A stretch of DNA of 5,734 bases from Verrucomicrobiaceae bacterium (GTDB taxonomy: Bacteria > Verrucomicrobiota > Verrucomicrobiae > Verrucomicrobiales > Akkermansiaceae): positions 1 through 5,734 of the forward strand of contig CANBTO010000355.1 of NCBI GenBank assembly GCA_947372405.1, in the 5' to 3' direction. Under the pieces are notes generated by a model. It worked only from the letters and a program-made list of their open reading frames with translations. It ran no database searches and was not told where the DNA came from. The translations under genes were made by a program, and so were the position numbers. This document shows positions 1 to 5,734 of this stretch, in pieces. Position 1 is the stretch's first letter. Every line of letters starts with the position of its first letter.

Positions 1-111
1 GTCGCTCCGGACAGCCGCATCAAAGGCCTCGACGAATTGCATAAACTGAAAGGCACTGACTTTGAAGTGATCGAGCCAACCGGCCCAAAACAAGGCCCGC
101 GCGCCCACTAA
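1..111 (+). CDS. C-terminal end of an unidentified protein (5' end outside window)
   Basis: Frame 1 is open from the left edge to a TAA stop and gives 36 residues, starting VAPDSRIKGLDELHKLKG and ending GPKQGPRAH. The tail is hydrophilic, with a charged helix-like stretch (around DELHKLKG) followed by a Pro/Gly-rich basic end. No family is recognisable from so short a piece. Reasons to think it is a real gene end: the codons look like normal coding sequence, the frame is open to the edge, and a small stem-loop follows 10 bases after the stop. It is transcribed away from the gene-poor region and is not obviously linked to the downstream genes. Confidence 0.55.
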   Translation, partial: VAPDSRIKGLDELHKLKGTDFEVIEPTGPKQGPRAH

Positions 112-121
112 CGATTACGCC

Positions 122-140
122 GGTTAGGTTTGGACTAACC
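122..140 (+). terminator. Possible stem-loop terminator of the left-edge gene
   Basis: GGTTAG (122-127) pairs with CTAACC (135-140) around a 7-base loop, starting 10 bases after the TAA stop of the left-edge gene. The run after it (TTGTGT) is only a weak T-tract, so this is either a poor intrinsic terminator or just a transcript-end hairpin. Its position is the main support. Confidence 0.35.
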
Positions 141-156
141 TTGTGTCAAGCAAACT

Positions 157-408
157 TCAAATTGGCGGGCGCCGCACCCCTGTTCGATGTCCGCAAGGGT
201 GGACATTTCTGTCCACCAGCCAAGTGGACTGGACGAGGTCAAACGCCCTCCGGCAGCGCGCCACGAAATTGAGGAGACGCCAGTGCTGATAGGCGAAGCG
301 CGAGATGCTCGTCAGAACCTCCTCGGGTATCGGTCTCAGATTACCGCCGGACACTGTTTTTGTCGCGGGTCTGCATAACACCTTCACCGATGGCGTCGAA
401 CTCTGCAA
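157..408 (-). pseudogene. Decayed coding fragment, possibly N-terminal part of a PcfJ-like protein
   Basis: The minus strand has an 83-codon open frame that begins only with a TTG (406-408), with no Shine-Dalgarno sequence. Its middle part, roughly positions 223-350, reads like genuine protein: NLRPIPEEVLTSISRFAY, then QHWRLLNFVARCRRAFDLV, then QST. From memory this pattern (P-E-E-x-L, a QHW-LL segment, then a leucine/valine QS-T step) resembles the region before the core of PcfJ-domain proteins found in Verrucomicrobia and Planctomycetes; no search was possible. After QST the frame runs into the palindrome cluster, becomes low-quality sequence and stops. The rest of such a protein would be several hundred residues and is missing. 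The most likely reading is a truncated relic. The alternative is a chance open frame opposite non-coding DNA. Confidence 0.3.
187..234. repeat. Cluster of nested GTCCA/TGGAC palindromes (REP-like)
   Basis: The core is a perfect 8-bp inverted repeat, GGTGGACA (198-205) and TGTCCACC (210-217), with a 4-base loop TTTC. It is flanked by further copies of the same word. ATGTCC at 187-192 can pair with GGACAT at 201-206, and GTCCAC at 211-216 can pair with GTGGAC at 224-229. One more GGAC follows at 231-234. Alternative hairpins can therefore form on either strand. The density of one pentamer in both orientations within 48 bases resembles REP-type extragenic palindromes or a transposon end. The cluster touches the point where the neighbouring coding fragment loses its protein-like character. 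Confidence 0.6.
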
Positions 409-565
409 CCCTGAACGGAGAGACGCAGCTCTAGCTTCCCGCTGTTTTCGCTTCTATTTGGGGGGCGAGTCGTTTAGACCACCTGAAGAATTTAACCCCT
501 CATTCACCAGCCCTGCGATCCAGCCTAACCGATGTTTCACGAGCCTCCCGTTAAAAATCAAATTT

Positions 566-573
566 TATACAAT
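566..573 (+). promoter_or_regulatory. Candidate -10 element upstream of the TMTC-like gene
   Basis: TATACAAT sits in the only AT-rich patch of the gap before the + strand membrane-protein gene, about 115 bases upstream of its ATG. It resembles a sigma-70 -10 box. No matching -35 hexamer lies at the usual 16-18 base spacing, so the call rests on composition and position only. Confidence 0.2.
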
Positions 574-689
574 TTTGAATCTCTCCAGTTTAGGGCCACG
601 GGTTAAATGATTGATGTCCACGCCACCGCTTTGAAACCTAACTATTCTCACTCATCCACCATAACTCGCAACTCCCGCACAACATCCTC

Positions 690-2477
690 ATGACGTCAGC
701 TACCTTTTTCCAAAAACCATCCGTCTATAAAATCGGTCTCTTTCTGCTCATCTTGCTGGTGATTTTTTGCGTTTGGCCCGGCATGCATGCGCCACCATTT
801 GCAGACGATATCCATCAAAAGATGAAATCCAAAAGCTTTGATAGTTGGACTGAGATTTTTGGTACCGATGCATTTGCTTACTTCCGTCCGGTAAAGAATG
901 CAATTTTTATGCTCGCTGCTTCACTGGAGAAAAATATGTTTCAATGGCATTTGATTGGGTTGATCTCCTTTCTTGCCGCCGTGATCGGCGTTTTCCAAAT
1001 TGCATGGATTTGCTTCGAGTCACGGATAACGGCGTTACTTGCCGCCAGTCTGTGGGCACTAAGCCCCAGTTGCGTTTCCACCGCCGTATGGCTGAGTTGT
1101 GCGAATATCAGTATCGGTATCGCGTTCATCTCATTGGTTTTTCATTTCCATGAAAAATGGATGACTCGGAATTCCTCGGCAGCGCTGGTTGGCTGTGGAC
1201 TATGCTATGCGATTGCGCTCTTGAGTTACGAATCCTTGATCATCTTTCCGGCATTGTTTTTCATTCGTGATTTCCAACAACGCCGCATTTCGTTCAACCG
1301 CAAGGCCGTGATCACCTACGCAACCTACACGGTTGTTGCGATTGCGTTTTTAGTCATCCGTTCCTACTACTCCGCAAAACCCATCGGAGGCAGCGCTGCG
1401 CATGTTGGATTTGATACCACCACCAAACCCATCCACCTATTCTTATCAGCTCCATGGTTTCTATGGCGCCATTTTCTGATGTGGGCCTATCCATTTGGCA
1501 CACTTGAGGTTTTGGGTAACTACTCATGGCTCCGCTCAGCTCCCGCATCTTCTCTCGTGCTCGCATGGTTCTTTCTGGCAGGACTGATCGCCTCGGCATT
1601 CGCCACCTGGAAGCGTTACCCCATCGCTTCCTACGGCATCATCTTTTTTCTAGTCGCTAGCTTCCCGTCGGGTAATTTCATCCCTTGCTTCAACGGGCCG
1701 ATCTATGACGCTTACGTGACGATTCCGTCGATTGGCTTGGCCCTGTCTTTCGCATCCGCGTGTGCTTACTTGCTCCGCACCCGTGCAAAACTTCTCCGTG
1801 AAGCTAAATCCGGCGCGGCCATTCTCGTTGTGCTGTTAGGTATTTTCCTGACATACAGGCTACCAATCTGTGGTGCCTATTTTCGCTATTGGGCGGGTGT
1901 CTGGAGCCACCCTTCGGAATTGTTGCTGCTCACGGTGGATACACGACCCTACCTCTATCAACCAAAGGCGTTTGCTTCTATATTTTTAATCAAAGACGGT
2001 TACATCGACGCCGCAGAAACCCTTGCTAGGGAGGTTCTCGTAGAAGACCCAACAAATGCTGTGGCGAAACTCGCGCTAGCGAATATCGCTGATGGAAAAA
2101 ATGACAGCAAGACCGCAGAGCAATTGTATCGTAACGTTTTGGACACCCCTAATGCACCCCCGTTTGCGATAAGTGCCGCAACGGAGCAACTTGCCGTTAT
2201 ACTTGCCGCCTCTCCTGCCAGCGCCGGTGAGGCTATCGAACTCTTTAAGAAGTTACTCAAAGCAAAAATGAACACCCACAATGTTGAGGCGATTTTGATG
2301 CTATCAAAACTCTATGCCGAAAGTGGCAATTATGAAAAAGCCAAAGCAACTCTCGCTGGTGGTTTGACCTACAACCCCCTTGAAAATCGACTGGAAACAA
2401 TGCTAAAAGCACTCATGGAGTTACACCCCACTCCGGTGGGAATTCCCACAGAAGGTAAACCTAAAATCCATGACTAA
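690..2477 (+). CDS. Polytopic membrane protein with C-terminal TPR-like repeats, GT-C/TMTC-type glycosyltransferase-like
   Basis: This is a 595-residue inner-membrane protein with about 10-11 predicted helices, among them residues 13-30, 87-108, 112-131, 163-192, 205-224, 284-304, 340-362 and 374-390. The layout matches GT-C glycosyltransferases of the TMTC/PMT-like type, which move sugars from lipid carriers on the outer face of the membrane. Loop 1 carries an acidic pair (FADD, D39-D40), then W53 and YFRPV (64-68), like the DD...YRPL pattern of that family. LLAASLWALSPSCVSTAVW (116-134) and ALLSYESLIIFPAL (176-189) match the 'LFALHP...AVAW' and 'LLSKE...LP' signatures. Residues about 420-580 form amphipathic helix pairs (for example DGYIDAAETLAREVL and SGNYEKAKATLAGGL) typical of TPR. 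The ATG at 690 keeps the first membrane helix, and an in-frame stop lies at 639-641. No Shine-Dalgarno sequence is visible. By eye its base composition is more AT-rich than the minus-strand genes. Substrate and acceptor are unknown; it could be a non-enzymatic relative. Confidence 0.8.
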   Translation: MTSATFFQKPSVYKIGLFLLILLVIFCVWPGMHAPPFADDIHQKMKSKSFDSWTEIFGTDAFAYFRPVKNAIFMLAASLEKNMFQWHLIGLISFLAAVIGVFQIAWICFESRITALLAASLWALSPSCVSTAVWLSCANISIGIAFISLVFHFHEKWMTRNSSAALVGCGLCYAIALLSYESLIIFPALFFIRDFQQRRISFNRKAVITYATYTVVAIAFLVIRSYYSAKPIGGSAAHVGFDTTTKPIHLFLSAPWFLWRHFLMWAYPFGTLEVLGNYSWLRSAPASSLVLAWFFLAGLIASAFATWKRYPIASYGIIFFLVASFPSGNFIPCFNGPIYDAYVTIPSIGLALSFASACAYLLRTRAKLLREAKSGAAILVVLLGIFLTYRLPICGAYFRYWAGVWSHPSELLLLTVDTRPYLYQPKAFASIFLIKDGYIDAAETLAREVLVEDPTNAVAKLALANIADGKNDSKTAEQLYRNVLDTPNAPPFAISAATEQLAVILAASPASAGEAIELFKKLLKAKMNTHNVEAILMLSKLYAESGNYEKAKATLAGGLTYNPLENRLETMLKALMELHPTPVGIPTEGKPKIHD

Positions 2478-2485
2478 AAGCCCGT

Positions 2486-2501
2486 CACTCCGTGCTGAGT
2501 G
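2486..2501. terminator. Weak hairpin between convergent genes
   Basis: CACTC (2486-2490) and GAGTG (2497-2501) form a 5-bp stem with a 6-base loop in the 26-base gap between the two converging stop codons. There is no T-run on either side. It could serve both transcripts, but it is short enough to be chance. Confidence 0.2.
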
Positions 2502-2503
2502 TA

Positions 2504-4012
2504 TCAACCCACCGAGTCGCTGAAGAAGTCGCATATCTTCTCGGTCCAACTGCGGCGTTGAGGAGGGCTGGATTCGGATTCGGCTTTTCCTGTGTTACCA
2601 TGAAGGGCTTCCCGGGTTGCTGTTTGGCGGCGCTCCAGCAGTTCTCCGAGACTTCCGGCGAGTGTTGGATTGGCTACAATGAGCGGGGATATGTCCGTTT
2701 TGCGAATTTCAAGAACCAGAGTGTCCGTCACCGCGCTTACGGTGGCGTTGCGAGGCTCGCCGGTCAGGAGGGAGATTTCTCCGAAGGTATCGCCGGACCC
2801 TAACTTCGCGAGGACGACCAGTGATCCAATGTCGGACTTGCCGGTGACTTGTACACCTCCGTCGAGAATGACAAACATGGAATTTCCGACATCGCCGCCG
2901 GAGACGAGCGCTTCACCCGGACCATAGAGGACGATCCTACCATTTGCGACCAAGCTGCGGGCCTCCTCGGCAGTTAGGCAGTCCAGCGCCTTGCCCGCCA
3001 CAATTTCCGAAGCCCGGGCTTTGGCATCGGCGAAATACCCGGGTTCGTTGGGTTTGCGAATTTCAAGCGAACGGATGGGATAGGGAATGCGGATGTCACG
3101 GCGCTTGAGTTCATACCAGAGGGCGGTGCGGATGCCGTCGCAGACCGCGTTGTAAAGGCTGGCGTGGCGCATCCAAACTCGTAGTTCATAGATGACTGAA
3201 GAGTCACCAAAATCGGTGAGAAATACGGAGGGCGCCGGAGACTCGGTGATGCCTTGGACATTTGCGATGGCTGCGAGTAGAGCCTGCTTGGCCATGGCGG
3301 GCGGAACGTCATAGTCGAGACCGAATCGCAGACGAATGCCGTGCTCCGGGGTGGGGTAGTTGAGGTTGACGATGCTGTGCTTGACCACTTCACTGTTAGG
3401 TAGCTCGAAGGAAACTTGGTCATTGTTTACCAAGCGCGTGGAGCGCCAGTTGATCTCGGTGACTTCCGCGCGGTCGCCCTTTTCCCCGAGCAAAAGCCAA
3501 TCGCCGACCCGGTATGCGCGGGTCATGTGAATGCTGAATCCAGCGATGACATTGGAGAGCAAATCTTGCATCGCGAAGCCTAGGATCACGGCGGCGATGC
3601 CCGAGGTGGCGAACAGGGCCGTGAGTTCCAGTTGGTAGCCCCATTTAAGTATGCAAGAAGCCGCGACAAGAACAATGAGCACTCCGCCGAGTTGGCGCAG
3701 GATGATGGGAATGTGGATTTTCCGACGATGGGCAAGCCAGGCACCACAGATCAGACGGTCGAATACTACCCAGAGAAACAGGGTGGTGGTGAAAATGAGT
3801 GCCGCACCGACATGATCAACCCAAGCCTCACGAACAAAGAACATGCGTCCCGCGATCCAGGTGCCCAGCGATAGTGCGAAAAGGTGAAGGCTGAGTCGCG
3901 GCGACCGGGCCATTCGGCGAAATAGCAGATGGAGGACGATCCACAGGACGACGTGAATCGCAATCGCCAACCCCGCGGTTTTTGCCACGAGCACTTGAAA
4001 TTCGGTAATCAT
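2504..4012 (-). CDS. MscS-family channel fused to a C-terminal cyclic-nucleotide-binding domain
   Basis: This is a 502-residue inner-membrane protein of the MscS superfamily, in the bCNG-like group. Five membrane segments lie at about 5-31, 40-60, 68-89, 106-123 and 128-160. The last is the pore helix: small-residue packing (ATSGIAAVILGFA) followed by the family hallmark AMQDLLSNVIAG. The MscS beta domain follows (YRVGDWLLLG...ELPN, about 167-206), then an alpha/beta region to about 320. Residues about 343-470 form a cNMP-binding fold (GEALVSGGDVGNSMFVILDG) with phosphate-binding cassette FGEISLLTGEPRNATV (410-425), including E412 and R421. Ligand-binding channels of this type are thought to respond to cyclic nucleotides more than to tension. 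Asn422 replaces the usual Thr/Ser/Ala after the Arg. I chose the ATG at 4012, with GGA 8-10 bases upstream. An in-frame TTG at 4066 would add 18 residues, but these translate a tandem repeat. The stop converges with the TMTC-like gene. Confidence 0.9.
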   Translation of the reverse strand: MITEFQVLVAKTAGLAIAIHVVLWIVLHLLFRRMARSPRLSLHLFALSLGTWIAGRMFFVREAWVDHVGAALIFTTTLFLWVVFDRLICGAWLAHRRKIHIPIILRQLGGVLIVLVAASCILKWGYQLELTALFATSGIAAVILGFAMQDLLSNVIAGFSIHMTRAYRVGDWLLLGEKGDRAEVTEINWRSTRLVNNDQVSFELPNSEVVKHSIVNLNYPTPEHGIRLRFGLDYDVPPAMAKQALLAAIANVQGITESPAPSVFLTDFGDSSVIYELRVWMRHASLYNAVCDGIRTALWYELKRRDIRIPYPIRSLEIRKPNEPGYFADAKARASEIVAGKALDCLTAEEARSLVANGRIVLYGPGEALVSGGDVGNSMFVILDGGVQVTGKSDIGSLVVLAKLGSGDTFGEISLLTGEPRNATVSAVTDTLVLEIRKTDISPLIVANPTLAGSLGELLERRQTATREALHGNTGKAESESSPPQRRSWTEKICDFFSDSVG

Positions 4013-4015
4013 TTT

Positions 4016-4036
4016 AGCATCCAGAATCCAAAATCC
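4016..4036 (-). repeat. Three tandem heptamers directly before the channel start codon
   Basis: On the minus strand GGATTTT, GGATTCT and GGATGCT follow each other without a gap and end 3 bases before the ATG at 4012. The last GGA sits at a workable Shine-Dalgarno distance (7 bases between it and the ATG). The repeats argue that the upstream in-frame TTG at 4066 is not the start, because its extra residues (LGFWILDAK) are simply the translation of this repeat. The function could be ribosome binding, or it may be a small dispersed repeat. Confidence 0.55.
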
Positions 4037-4081
4037 CAATGAAGAAAGATTTTTCGCTATGAACAATTAACCAATCACTAT

Positions 4082-4101
4082 CAATTCTATGGGTTGAATT
4101 G
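4082..4101. repeat. Inverted repeat in the leader of the channel gene
   Basis: CAATTC (4082-4087) and GAATTG (4096-4101) form a perfect 6-bp inverted repeat with an 8-base spacer. It lies 70 bases upstream of the channel ATG and 81 bases beyond the FecR stop. It has no T-run on the minus-strand exit side, so it is a poor terminator; it could be an operator half-site pair. A direct repeat of CCCGTT (4107-4112 and 4120-4125) lies next to it. No good -35/-10 pair was found in this gap. Confidence 0.3.
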
Positions 4102-4181
4102 CTCTTCCCGTTTTTAAGACCCGTTCTAACATAGTCGCTTGGTTTCAAATTTGGATCGCCTCTGCGACGGATGCATCAGCG

Positions 4182-4946
4182 TCACTTAATCTGGCCCACT
4201 GGCGAGCGGTTGTCTTGTCCTGAATCCCGGATGCCACGCGAGTTCCGTTCACCGGCACCTGAGATGACGTCGTTCGTGGGAATTAAATCCCCACGGCGCT
4301 TTGCGTCCAATTGTTCATGGATCGTTTCCGCAATCAACTCCATTGCCCGCGGCGGCAAGGGGCCGAAGGGACCATTTCCTGCTAGGGGCGAGGTGGCGAC
4401 CAGCTTGGCGATGTCGATGGTCACTGGTTCAGGAATCACCTTCGCATTCGGGTGCATGATTATCATCTTACCCGCTGGCACGGCGACGCTGGTCTTGCTG
4501 CCATTGATGGAAAGATGCTGGGTTCCCTCCAAGGTGAGGAGCTTGATCCATTTCCCGGAGTTATATTCGAACATCACTGTTGTCCCGGTAATAGCCGCAG
4601 TTACGGTGGCGGTCCGGATGGTGGCTCCACCTGCATTTTTGGGAACCTGGAGCAAGACTGAGCCTTGTTTCAATTCCACATTGCGACCGCCTTCACGAAA
4701 GCTGAAGACCGAGTTCTGCCCCAAGCGGGTGATCGTGCTGTCGTTGAAGGTGAGTTCCGTGCGGGATTGGCGACCGGTTTGAACCGAAGAAGGCGTGGCA
4801 ACTTTCTCACCGACCGCTGCGGAGTGAGGATTGCTTGAACCCGGATAGACCTGAACTTCATTGACGGCTGCGGTCACATTTGCCGTCCGAAGCGTGTCGG
4901 CGGCGGCGGGAACAAGCAGGGCGAGGAGAGGGATGAAATTTTTCAT
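4182..4946 (-). CDS. Secreted FecR-domain protein
   Basis: This is a 254-residue exported protein. Residues 1-17 (MKNFIPLLALLVPAAA) form a short signal peptide with a likely cut before D18. There is no cysteine near the cut, so it is not a lipoprotein. Residues about 45-165 form a FecR domain: an AVGEKV entry, SSVQTGRQSRTELTF, then TRLGQNSVFSF, ELKQGSVLLQVPK, then a second half with ITGTTVMFEY, LLTLEGTQHLSI and VAVPAGKMIIM. True FecR proteins pass signals from TonB-dependent receptors to an ECF sigma factor through a cytoplasmic N-terminus. Here that N-terminus and membrane anchor are missing and no sigma gene is near, so a structural or carbohydrate-contacting periplasmic role is more likely (inference). 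The C-terminus from about 190 is Pro/Gly-rich, then polar. Start: the ATG at 4946 is favoured because it begins the signal peptide and lies 5 bases after the barrel stop. The longer frame to 5087 only overlaps the barrel gene. No Shine-Dalgarno sequence is visible. Confidence 0.85.
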   Translation of the reverse strand: MKNFIPLLALLVPAAADTLRTANVTAAVNEVQVYPGSSNPHSAAVGEKVATPSSVQTGRQSRTELTFNDSTITRLGQNSVFSFREGGRNVELKQGSVLLQVPKNAGGATIRTATVTAAITGTTVMFEYNSGKWIKLLTLEGTQHLSINGSKTSVAVPAGKMIIMHPNAKVIPEPVTIDIAKLVATSPLAGNGPFGPLPPRAMELIAETIHEQLDAKRRGDLIPTNDVISGAGERNSRGIRDSGQDNRSPVGQIK

Positions 4947-4951
4947 AAGAG

Positions 4952-5734
4952 TTAGAATGAGTAGTTCAAGCCGATTCCGATTCCGGATTGCCAAGCCTCG
5001 TAATCGTTGACACCAGCGCCGGTATCGGAGGTGTGGTTGGTGTAGAATACGTTGGTGTAAATGCTGAGGTTCTCGCAGGGTGTCCAAGTGAGCTCAAGTC
5101 CGGCAATCTGGCTCCAGTCTTCCCGCCCGCCGTGTCGGAAGTCCCACAGCGATGCCGTATAGGAAAGCGTAGCACTAAGGCGGTCTGCTAGCCGATAGGT
5201 ATAACTCAAATCGGCGGAGTACACATTGCGTTCAAGCGCGTTCGCGTGGGCGTTGATGTCGAAGGCGGCGTCCACTCCTGCGGACAATTGTTGCTTCGAA
5301 GTCAGGAAAAGTTCTTTCTGCAGGCCAGTCCGGATTCTCTGGGCGGTGTAATCGCCGTCAGAGAGAGTGCCGGTGGTAATCCGCTGATATTCATAACGGG
5401 TGAAAAAAATCAGATCGTCGAGCTCGGGGATGGATTTGACGACTCCGATGTAAGGATCGAAATTTTCAAAATCGACCGCTTTGCTTCCCTCGAATCGGTA
5501 AATCTCCTGAGCAAGGCCGATGTCCGCAAACCAGCCATAAGCAATCCGCGGCCGCCAGGATACGGCCAGTCGGCTGGCGGAAAACCACGCGGCTTCGTCA
5601 GCGCTCGACGTCTTGCCGGGCGCGTTGTTAGTGTAGCTGACGCTGGTGTCGAAGGTGACATTCACCGGCGAAGATCCACGGTAAGATCCGAGGACCTGCT
5701 GGACCCCGAGGTCTGAGTCAGCGGGGGAAAAGGG
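4952..5734 (-). CDS. Outer-membrane beta-barrel protein (N-terminus beyond right edge)
   Basis: The frame is open from the right edge to a TAA at 4952-4954, giving 260 visible residues. A GTG at 5665 could be mistaken for the start, but the reading continues upstream with good protein sequence (FSPADSDLGVQQVLGSYRG), so that codon is an internal valine. The N-terminus, with the expected signal peptide, lies just outside the window. The body is a series of alternating polar/hydrophobic strands rich in Tyr, Trp and Phe (FFTRYEYQRI, YSADLSYTYRLADRLSATLS, WSQIAGLELTW, LSIYTNVFYTN). It ends in GIGIGLNYSF, and a terminal Phe is the usual recognition signal for the BAM insertion machinery. The visible length suggests roughly a dozen strands; no plug or TonB box is seen. 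It is followed after 5 bases by the FecR-domain gene, so the two are probably co-transcribed and act together at the outer membrane. What it transports or binds is unknown. Confidence 0.8.
   Translation of the reverse strand, partial: PFSPADSDLGVQQVLGSYRGSSPVNVTFDTSVSYTNNAPGKTSSADEAAWFSASRLAVSWRPRIAYGWFADIGLAQEIYRFEGSKAVDFENFDPYIGVVKSIPELDDLIFFTRYEYQRITTGTLSDGDYTAQRIRTGLQKELFLTSKQQLSAGVDAAFDINAHANALERNVYSADLSYTYRLADRLSATLSYTASLWDFRHGGREDWSQIAGLELTWTPCENLSIYTNVFYTNHTSDTGAGVNDYEAWQSGIGIGLNYSF

Larger units (their letters stand above)
112..689. other. Gene-poor intergenic region with decayed sequence
   Basis: No intact gene is convincing in these 578 bases. They hold the stem-loop at 122-140, a palindrome cluster at 187-234 and a decayed minus-strand coding fragment within 157-408. 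Short open frames on the + strand here (187-378 and 305-610) look like shadows of that fragment or chance openings. They have no ribosome site, and their predicted proteins have no recognisable domain. From about 410 to 689 I see only an AT-rich patch (550-580) that may carry the promoter of the downstream membrane-protein gene. No tRNA or other structured RNA gene was recognised. Confidence 0.6.

Noticed and set aside
490..608. 9-bp inverted repeat ATTTAACCC (490-498) and GGGTTAAAT (600-608), as if ends of a miniature transposon
   Set aside because: A 9-bp match this far apart is expected by chance at roughly this frequency in a region of this size. No target duplication is visible and the interior has no structure.
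305..610. 101-codon open frame on the + strand
   Set aside because: It overlaps the decayed minus-strand fragment, has no ribosome site, and its translation has no domain-like pattern.
2974..3423. 149-codon minus-strand frame inside the channel gene
   Set aside because: Low-complexity Ser/Pro/Thr translation in another frame of the MscS-cNMP gene.
4166..4183. GACG...CGTC around the palindrome GATGCATC as a terminator for the FecR operon
   Set aside because: The outer stem is only 4 bp, it overlaps the stop codon and has no T-run.
4171..4782. 203-codon open frame on the + strand opposite the FecR gene
   Set aside because: It lies entirely antisense to a well-supported gene and has no recognisable domain; it is a codon-bias shadow.
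4947..5087. Upstream extension of the FecR gene to 5087
   Set aside because: The extra 47 residues are basic, His/Arg-rich and out of frame with the barrel gene they overlap. The signal peptide begins at the internal Met at 4946.
1..5734. CRISPR array, tRNA, riboswitch or phage/defence island
   Set aside because: No regularly spaced repeats, cloverleaf, conserved leader fold, or nuclease/integrase/transposase genes could be found in the window.

Overview
This 5.7 kb window reads like ordinary bacterial chromosome. The most likely source is a member of the Verrucomicrobiota or a related PVC-group Gram-negative bacterium. The reasons are a pairing of an outer-membrane barrel with a standalone FecR-domain protein, a TMTC-like membrane protein with TPR repeats, gene starts without Shine-Dalgarno sequences, and a small fragment that resembles PcfJ-like proteins. 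This assignment is an inference from gene style; no marker gene is present.

Layout, left to right: (i) the last 36 codons of an unidentified + strand gene, followed by a small stem-loop; (ii) about 580 bases without an intact gene, holding a compact cluster of GTCCA/TGGAC palindromes that abuts a degraded minus-strand coding fragment; (iii) a + strand gene (690-2477) for a 595-residue polytopic membrane protein that looks like a GT-C/TMTC-type glycosyltransferase with C-terminal TPR-like helices; (iv) convergent to it, with only 26 bases between the stops, a minus-strand gene for an MscS-family channel fused to a cyclic-nucleotide-binding domain; (v) a 169-base gap with a small inverted repeat and a triple heptamer repeat just before the channel start codon; (vi) a tight minus-strand pair, an outer-membrane beta-barrel protein (its N-terminus beyond the right edge) followed after 5 bases by a secreted FecR-domain protein.

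All the intact genes are concerned with the cell envelope: a probable lipid-linked sugar transferase, a gated inner-membrane channel, a periplasmic FecR protein and an outer-membrane barrel. The barrel and FecR genes are probably one transcript. The channel lies downstream on the same strand but has its own leader and may be transcribed separately. There is no convincing evidence for a new defence, mobile or RNA-based system. The points most worth checking are the altered phosphate-binding cassette of the channel, the barrel/FecR pair without a sigma factor, the TMTC-like protein, and the palindrome cluster at the broken gene.
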